From positions 63,800 through 127,799 of the forward strand of contig NZ_JAQQPZ010000002.1 of assembly GCF_028750675.1 (NCBI RefSeq): DNA of 64,000 nucleotides, in the 5' to 3' direction. Shown here piece by piece: positions 59,713-64,000 of the stretch (positions within the stretch are counted from its first letter, which is position 1; each line of letters starts with the position of its first letter). Below the pieces are notes generated by a model that ran no database searches, had not been told where the DNA came from, and worked only from the letters and a program-made list of their open reading frames with translations. Made by a program: the position numbers and the translations under genes. The stretch comes from Shewanella metallivivens (lineage in GTDB: Bacteria; Pseudomonadota; Gammaproteobacteria; Enterobacterales; Shewanellaceae).

Positions 59713-60645
59713 ATGGCTGGCGCCAGTTTATTAACCTTGTTAGATGACATTGCCACTATTTTGGATGACGTAGCAGCAATGAGTAAAGTGGCGGCTCGTA
59801 AAACGGCAGGGGTACTTGGCGATGATTTAGCATTAAATGCCCAGCAAGTGTCTGGCGTCGCATCAGAGCGCGAGTTACCTGTAGTGTATGCAGTTGCTAA
59901 GGGCTCACTTCGTAATAAGTTCATTCTGGTGCCTCTGGCGCTATTGATTAGTGCTTTTATTCCTTGGGCGATCACGCCTTTGTTGATGTTTGGCGGTTTG
60001 TTTTTGTGTTACGAAGGCTTTGAAAAAGTTTATCATTCAATGACCCATAAAAAGTCCACGCCAGTTGACGATGAAACCATTATTGCTAAAGGCAAAGCGG
60101 ACATTGATGATTTGGCAGCATTTGAAAAAGATAAAATCAAAGGTGCAATTCGTACCGATTTTGTGCTGTCTGCTGAAATTATTGCCATTAGCCTTGGTGT
60201 TGCGGCTCACATGGATTTAATGGGGCAATTTTTAACCTTGTCTGTGATCGCTCTGATCATGACTGTTGGGGTGTATGGCCTAGTTGCGGGTATTGTTAAA
60301 ATTGATGATTTAGGCTTATACCTTGCGAGGCGTAAAGCCGAAGGCTTAGGGCACAAAATTGGTTTAATGCTGGTATCTGCAGCGCCCTATTTAATGAAAA
60401 TACTCACCGTTGTTGGCACCATTGCCATGTTTATGGTGGGTGGCGGCATTTTAACTCATGGTATTCATGTGGTATTTGAATGGATAGAACATGCGGCCGT
60501 GGTGGTTGAACAAATTAATGTGGTAGGTGGGGGGTTAGGGCTATTAACGCCAAGCGTACTCAACGCATTGTTTGGCGTGGTGGCTGGTGGATTAGCGGTA
60601 TTGCTCATGAATGGCGTGAAGAAATTAATACCATCAAAAGGTTAA
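59713..60645 (+). CDS. DUF808 family membrane protein (YedI-like)
   Basis: A 310-residue inner-membrane protein with several hydrophobic helices. Family marks are [44 protein letters not shown] at the N-terminus and [16 protein letters not shown]. Resembles E. coli YedI (DUF808); function unknown. AAAGGA precedes the ATG. It has its own terminator shared with the convergent DUF805 gene. Confidence 0.92.
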   Translation: MAGASLLTLLDDIATILDDVAAMSKVAARKTAGVLGDDLALNAQQVSGVASERELPVVYAVAKGSLRNKFILVPLALLISAFIPWAITPLLMFGGLFLCYEGFEKVYHSMTHKKSTPVDDETIIAKGKADIDDLAAFEKDKIKGAIRTDFVLSAEIIAISLGVAAHMDLMGQFLTLSVIALIMTVGVYGLVAGIVKIDDLGLYLARRKAEGLGHKIGLMLVSAAPYLMKILTVVGTIAMFMVGGGILTHGIHVVFEWIEHAAVVVEQINVVGGGLGLLTPSVLNALFGVVAGGLAVLLMNGVKKLIPSKG

Positions 60646-60722
60646 CGCTGTAGCGTTAAAGCGCTTCATTGGTAAAACATGATTTAGTTTGATATGTACA
60701 TTAAAGATGTAAATGAGCGATG

Positions 60723-60760
60723 AAAAAAAGGAGCAGGGTCATTGACCTTGCTCCTTTTTT
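60723..60760. terminator. Bidirectional terminator between DUF808 and DUF805 genes
   Basis: AAAAAAAGGAGCAGGGTCA / TGACCTTGCTCCTTTTTT hairpin with one mismatch between two convergent genes. Confidence 0.86.
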
Positions 60761-60775
60761 AACGATACAAATAAC

Positions 60776-61171
60776 TTAAGCGGTTAAATTGTCGTTATCA
60801 GTCAAAGTTGGCTGCGCTTTTGGATTTGGGCCGTATTCGTTGTCATCTTTACTGTTAAAGCACATTACAACCAAAATAATCAGCGCGCCAAGCAGCGGGA
60901 TAAGTAATAAAAATAACCACCAACCAGAATGGTCTGTGTCATGTAAGCGGCGCACACTCACGGCAATACTTGGAATTAATACGGCTAACGAGTAAACCGT
61001 GCTCAATAAACCAGTACCGTAGATGTCATTGTACATTCCGGTACCCATGTCTACTAATGTCAGTACGACACTGATAATTGCGCTTATTAATGCGAACATC
61101 CAATATTCTTTACGACGCGCGCGACCTGTAAAGTCGAAATATTGTTTTAATACTTTTAAATACCAATTCAT
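60776..61171 (-). CDS. DUF805 family membrane protein
   Basis: A 131-residue inner-membrane protein with about four hydrophobic helices. Opening MNWYLKVLKQYFDFTGRARRKEYWMFALI and the SVRRLHDTDHSGWWLFLLLIPLLGALIILVVMCF block are diagnostic of the YhaH/DUF805 family. The C-terminal ~20 residues are acidic and polar. Function unknown. Confidence 0.92.
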   Translation of the reverse strand: MNWYLKVLKQYFDFTGRARRKEYWMFALISAIISVVLTLVDMGTGMYNDIYGTGLLSTVYSLAVLIPSIAVSVRRLHDTDHSGWWLFLLLIPLLGALIILVVMCFNSKDDNEYGPNPKAQPTLTDNDNLTA

Positions 61172-61259
61172 TCGTTAGTCCTTAACGTTAACTATTTTTA
61201 ATCTGATGTAGTTGTAACAAGATGCTATTGATTTAACAAGAGGTTATTCATATTTTAGA

Positions 61260-61293
61260 CAAAAAAAGCCGCTGCAAAAAGCAACGGCCTTTA
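61260..61293 (-). terminator. Terminator of the glucoamylase gene
   Basis: On the minus strand, GGCCGTTGC / GCAGCGGCT hairpin (one mismatch) followed by seven T. A second palindrome, CTCAGCCTA / TAGGCTGAG, sits at 61302-61322 between it and the stop and may act as a processing or attenuating hairpin. Confidence 0.75.
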
Positions 61294-61340
61294 ATGAAAA
61301 TCTCAGCCTATTATAGGCTGAGACAAGTAAGCCAAATCGG

Positions 61341-63821
61341 TTATTTGGCCAATTTTTGTGAGACAACAGGATAAAAGTCCCATACTTGCTCATCGGTCAT
61401 TGAACGGACCAATTTAACGTATTCAGCATGAGTCCACGCCAGTGGTGTGGCCGAGTTAGTGCCGTCACCCATTTTGTAATTATAGCGTGTTGGGTTACCG
61501 ACGCCGTCCCATGCTTGTTCTGGCAACATTAACCCCTGGTTAGCAAACGTTTCCATGCCTTGCACGTAGGTGTTAATTAATGCTTTTTTGCTATCAGGGG
61601 TTAAATTCCCGGCTGATTTTGCAAGTGCTAATTCGTAATGGCCGCGCTCGCCGGTAAAGAAGGGCCATACGCGGCCGCGTTGATCTTCGGTATTGCCTTT
61701 TTCTGCATAGCTTAGACCTGTGACAATGTCTTCACCGTAGCCGTCGTTACCGTAACGGCGAAAACCTGGCACTTTACTGCCATCTTTAGCGGTAAACTCG
61801 TATTTAACCCGTAAGTTATCTTCAAGCTGTTGATTATCAATGAGCATCACGCTGTTTTTAATGACAGGGTCTTGTGCATCAACCACACCGTAACGTACTA
61901 ATTCTAAAAAACCGCCGTCTAAAATCAGTCGTTGATCTAAGCCAGGCTTACCATTGTTGTCTAAAAGTTTGTCCGCAGTGTTGGGATTACCATTAGGACT
62001 AATGCGCACATAATAAGGCGCTGCGTTACCCTCAGTATGTGCTGAATCAGTTGCACTGAGTAAGCCGCTGGTGGTGACCATAGTTGCTTCAAGCTGGCTT
62101 TGCAGTTTTTGAGCTAACTCAAGGTATGTGCTGGCATGTGCATCTTTTGCCAGTGTAGCCATGTCACTTGCTGCCACTAAACCGGCAATAATGGCAGAGG
62201 TAGTCGAAGGTGAAAAGCCTGCCTGTTCTTCCCAGCGTTCTTGTTGGGTGCTTGGCGGGCTAATGTTTGTCTCATTCCAGTCTAGTTTGACGTTACCGCC
62301 GCTGACTAAAAAGTCGGCCGCAGGTTTTAGCATGTCTTGATACCACAGAGTGATTTCGGTATCGGTTAATACTCCAGCTTGCCATAATTTCCAGCCGAGC
62401 ATAATGGGCATTGCGGTTTGGTCAAGCTGTACGCCAACCCATTCGATTTGGCCATCTACGTGGGTTTTTTGTAAAAACCATCCCGGTGTGCCTGCAAAAC
62501 CTGGGGTTTGTTGGTTAACCTGAACTTTCTTTAAATACTCAAACGCCACTTTAGGGGTTTGAGTGTCGCCCATGGCTAAAAAAGCCATAGCACATTGATA
62601 AAAATCCCGTGGCCATACTGCTTTATAGCCCGTACTGCCTACTTTTGCAGATACAGTGTCGCCCCAAGGGTTTGATAAGGATGCGATTAAGGCGCCAGCA
62701 TGGGTTTTATCTTCTTGTGCTTTTAACACTAATGCACTGGCATACAGCAGTTTGCCGTTATCTGTGGTATTGGCGCTCATGTTAGTTAATGGCGATAAAG
62801 AGCCAAGGTAGTCTTTCCAACCTATATGCTTGTCATCACCTAAATAGGCCTGTTTTACGGCATCGTAACCGGCATCTAAAGTGGCTTGAGCTGTGGCGAG
62901 GCTGCTGGCTTTGTCTTTAGCAAATCCAATGGCCAAGTTCATTGTTAGGCTGTCATTGGCTTTGGTTAACGTTGGGTATTGCGCAGTTAATGCAACATTA
63001 CCACCTTGATTGGTATCGCTGGTGGTGTGATAGTAAGAGTCCAGCTGGCCATTATCTTGTAAGTCGATAATGCCGTCTGATGTACCAACAAAGCCTGCAC
63101 TTGCGTGCACAAAATCAACGTCGGTTTTAATGGTCATTACGGTTGAATTGGCGTCACTGGTGTGCGCCACAAGTGTTTGGCCTTCAACTGAGGCGATGTC
63201 ATTGGCGCCGCTATTATCAATATGCGGATTAACGTACAAATGCGGCGTGATCCCAGCTTCAAAGGCAGTAAAAGTGACTTTCATCATTAAGCTATTTCTA
63301 TCAGGATCGGTAAAAATGTGCTTTTCGATTTGGTATTTGCCTTCAATGTCTTTATTGATCAGCTTATATGCCAGCGACAATGGCCGCCCTTGTGCGTCGG
63401 TGTCGAGGTATTCAATGGTGCTAATGGTGTTATCTTTTTCTGTGTCAACAAAGCCATTACCACTAATAACAAATTGCAGCTCTTTTAATTGTGCATTATG
63501 AATCAGGCCAAACATGGTTTCGGTGAGTATGCCCTGGGCGACAGAAAACCATACTTTACTGACAGGGTTCGTCGCTTGGTCCTGATATTGCCCATTGATG
63601 TACGGCTCGTAAGAGGTGCCTATGCCTGTTTTACCCGAAAAAGCCCACGTCGGCTCAGCCCCCGGAGCCCCTGGCGCAACGGTCTGAATTGGCGAAGCAC
63701 TAGCAGCCGTTTCAACCTTGGTTGCGGTGTCGCTAGGTGAGCAGCCAGTTAATATGAGCCCTAATAGGCTTGCCGTAACGGCGGTTGAAATGGCGCTGCG
63801 CGGTGAGTGTAGTGTTAACAT
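61341..63821 (-). CDS. GH15 glucoamylase lipoprotein (glucan 1,4-alpha-glucosidase)
   Basis: Hydrolyses terminal alpha-1,4-glucosidic bonds of starch or dextrins, probably at the cell surface or in the periplasm. The ATG at 63821 (MLTLHSPRSAIS) follows GGGGA and gives 826 residues; an upstream TTG is rejected. The lipobox LILTGC puts the lipid on C27. The N-terminal ~270 residues are the beta-sandwich of bacterial GH15 enzymes. The alpha/alpha-barrel has YKAVWPRDFYQCAMAFLAMGD, the catalytic general-acid block RWEEQAGFSPST, YGEDIVTG, and GRVWPFFTGERGHYELA near the second catalytic Glu. Downstream of an EamA-like transporter tail; a LacI regulator lies nearby. Confidence 0.92.
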   Translation of the reverse strand: MLTLHSPRSAISTAVTASLLGLILTGCSPSDTATKVETAASASPIQTVAPGAPGAEPTWAFSGKTGIGTSYEPYINGQYQDQATNPVSKVWFSVAQGILTETMFGLIHNAQLKELQFVISGNGFVDTEKDNTISTIEYLDTDAQGRPLSLAYKLINKDIEGKYQIEKHIFTDPDRNSLMMKVTFTAFEAGITPHLYVNPHIDNSGANDIASVEGQTLVAHTSDANSTVMTIKTDVDFVHASAGFVGTSDGIIDLQDNGQLDSYYHTTSDTNQGGNVALTAQYPTLTKANDSLTMNLAIGFAKDKASSLATAQATLDAGYDAVKQAYLGDDKHIGWKDYLGSLSPLTNMSANTTDNGKLLYASALVLKAQEDKTHAGALIASLSNPWGDTVSAKVGSTGYKAVWPRDFYQCAMAFLAMGDTQTPKVAFEYLKKVQVNQQTPGFAGTPGWFLQKTHVDGQIEWVGVQLDQTAMPIMLGWKLWQAGVLTDTEITLWYQDMLKPAADFLVSGGNVKLDWNETNISPPSTQQERWEEQAGFSPSTTSAIIAGLVAASDMATLAKDAHASTYLELAQKLQSQLEATMVTTSGLLSATDSAHTEGNAAPYYVRISPNGNPNTADKLLDNNGKPGLDQRLILDGGFLELVRYGVVDAQDPVIKNSVMLIDNQQLEDNLRVKYEFTAKDGSKVPGFRRYGNDGYGEDIVTGLSYAEKGNTEDQRGRVWPFFTGERGHYELALAKSAGNLTPDSKKALINTYVQGMETFANQGLMLPEQAWDGVGNPTRYNYKMGDGTNSATPLAWTHAEYVKLVRSMTDEQVWDFYPVVSQKLAK

Positions 63822-63887
63822 ATATGTCCCCAAAATATTGTCTGTGATGATGACAGAACGCTGTTATTTTTCTTTTAAGTAAATGAT

Positions 63888-64000
63888 TTAGTTATCTTGT
63901 TTGACAAATAGCACGGCAATGCCCGACACCATCATAAAGACTCCACCTAATACCAAGGCATAGATGGGTTGACCATCAAAAAACACAGTTAATAACAAGC
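63888..64000 (-). CDS. C-terminal fragment of a probable DMT/EamA-type transporter (cut by window edge)
   Basis: Thirty-seven codons read from the right edge to a TAA at 63888-63890. The end is hydrophobic (LLLTVFFDGQPIYALVLGG, then VFMMVSGIAVLFVKQDN), the pattern of the last one or two helices of a drug/metabolite exporter with the G-x-x-x-x-x-x-x-x-G-G turn. The gene continues beyond the window, so the assignment is tentative. It would be upstream of the glucoamylase gene on the same strand. Confidence 0.55.
   Translation of the reverse strand, partial: LLLTVFFDGQPIYALVLGGVFMMVSGIAVLFVKQDN

Overview
The window looks like ordinary chromosome of a gammaproteobacterium, most likely a Shewanella. 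The reasons are the gene order (pheT-ihfA; yoaA-tsaB; fadD-rnd next to minCDE; nhaB divergent from fadR; prkA-yeaH-spoVR), the close match of IHF-alpha to the enterobacterial protein, a KdsB of the type Shewanella uses for 8-amino-Kdo, and lineage families such as DUF3334, DUF2066 and DUF2897. No rRNA, tRNA, phage, CRISPR or complete insertion sequence was seen. The genus call is an inference from remembered gene order and protein similarity.

Layout. 1-3.9 kb: end of pheT, ihfA, an LpxM-type lipid A acyltransferase and an MscS channel. 4.0-11.4 kb: a complete histidine operon on the minus strand (hisG-D-C-B-H-A-F-IE), preceded by a leader peptide with five consecutive His codons and a classical attenuator. 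11.6-15.1 kb: a small accessory patch with a repeat-rich membrane-anchored protein, two copies of a ~265-bp MITE-like element and a Tat-exported DUF1569 gene broken by one copy. 15.3-27.8 kb: yoaA, tsaB, a three-gene operon with an M50-like membrane protease and an exported methyltransferase-like protein, an alpha/beta hydrolase, fadD, rnd, the minCDE operon, ycgL, an MltB-like protein lacking its catalytic Glu, and ycgN. 27.9-31.4 kb: dsbB, nhaB and fadR. 31.5-36.3 kb: the stationary-phase kinase cluster prkA-yeaH-spoVR. 36.6-41.7 kb: sodB, grxD, uraA (with a second, different MITE-like element just upstream), DUF2066 and hda. 41.8-50.6 kb: a large putative metalloprotease lipoprotein, DUF2069, arsC-like, bepA, a TusA-like protein, perM, DUF2897, kdsB, carbonic anhydrase and a degenerate alpha/beta hydrolase. 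50.7-55.6 kb: M15 peptidase, dapE, an Spx/YffB-like gene and ptsH-ptsI-crr. 55.8-64 kb: a chemoreceptor divergent from a CheX-like DUF3334 gene, a LacI-type regulator, DUF808, DUF805, a GH15 glucoamylase lipoprotein and the tail of a DMT-type transporter.

Most of the window is housekeeping: translation, histidine and lysine/peptidoglycan precursor synthesis, envelope maintenance, division-site placement, fatty-acid activation and PTS signalling. The strongest non-routine signals are the two unrelated MITE-like families (one with a gene disruption and a readable 3-bp target duplication), two apparent pseudoenzymes (an MltB-like transglycosylase with Asn for Glu, and an alpha/beta hydrolase with Gly for the nucleophile Ser), the exported methyltransferase operon, and FadR-like operators at both fadR and fadD. 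I found no convincing wholly new defence or mobile system here.
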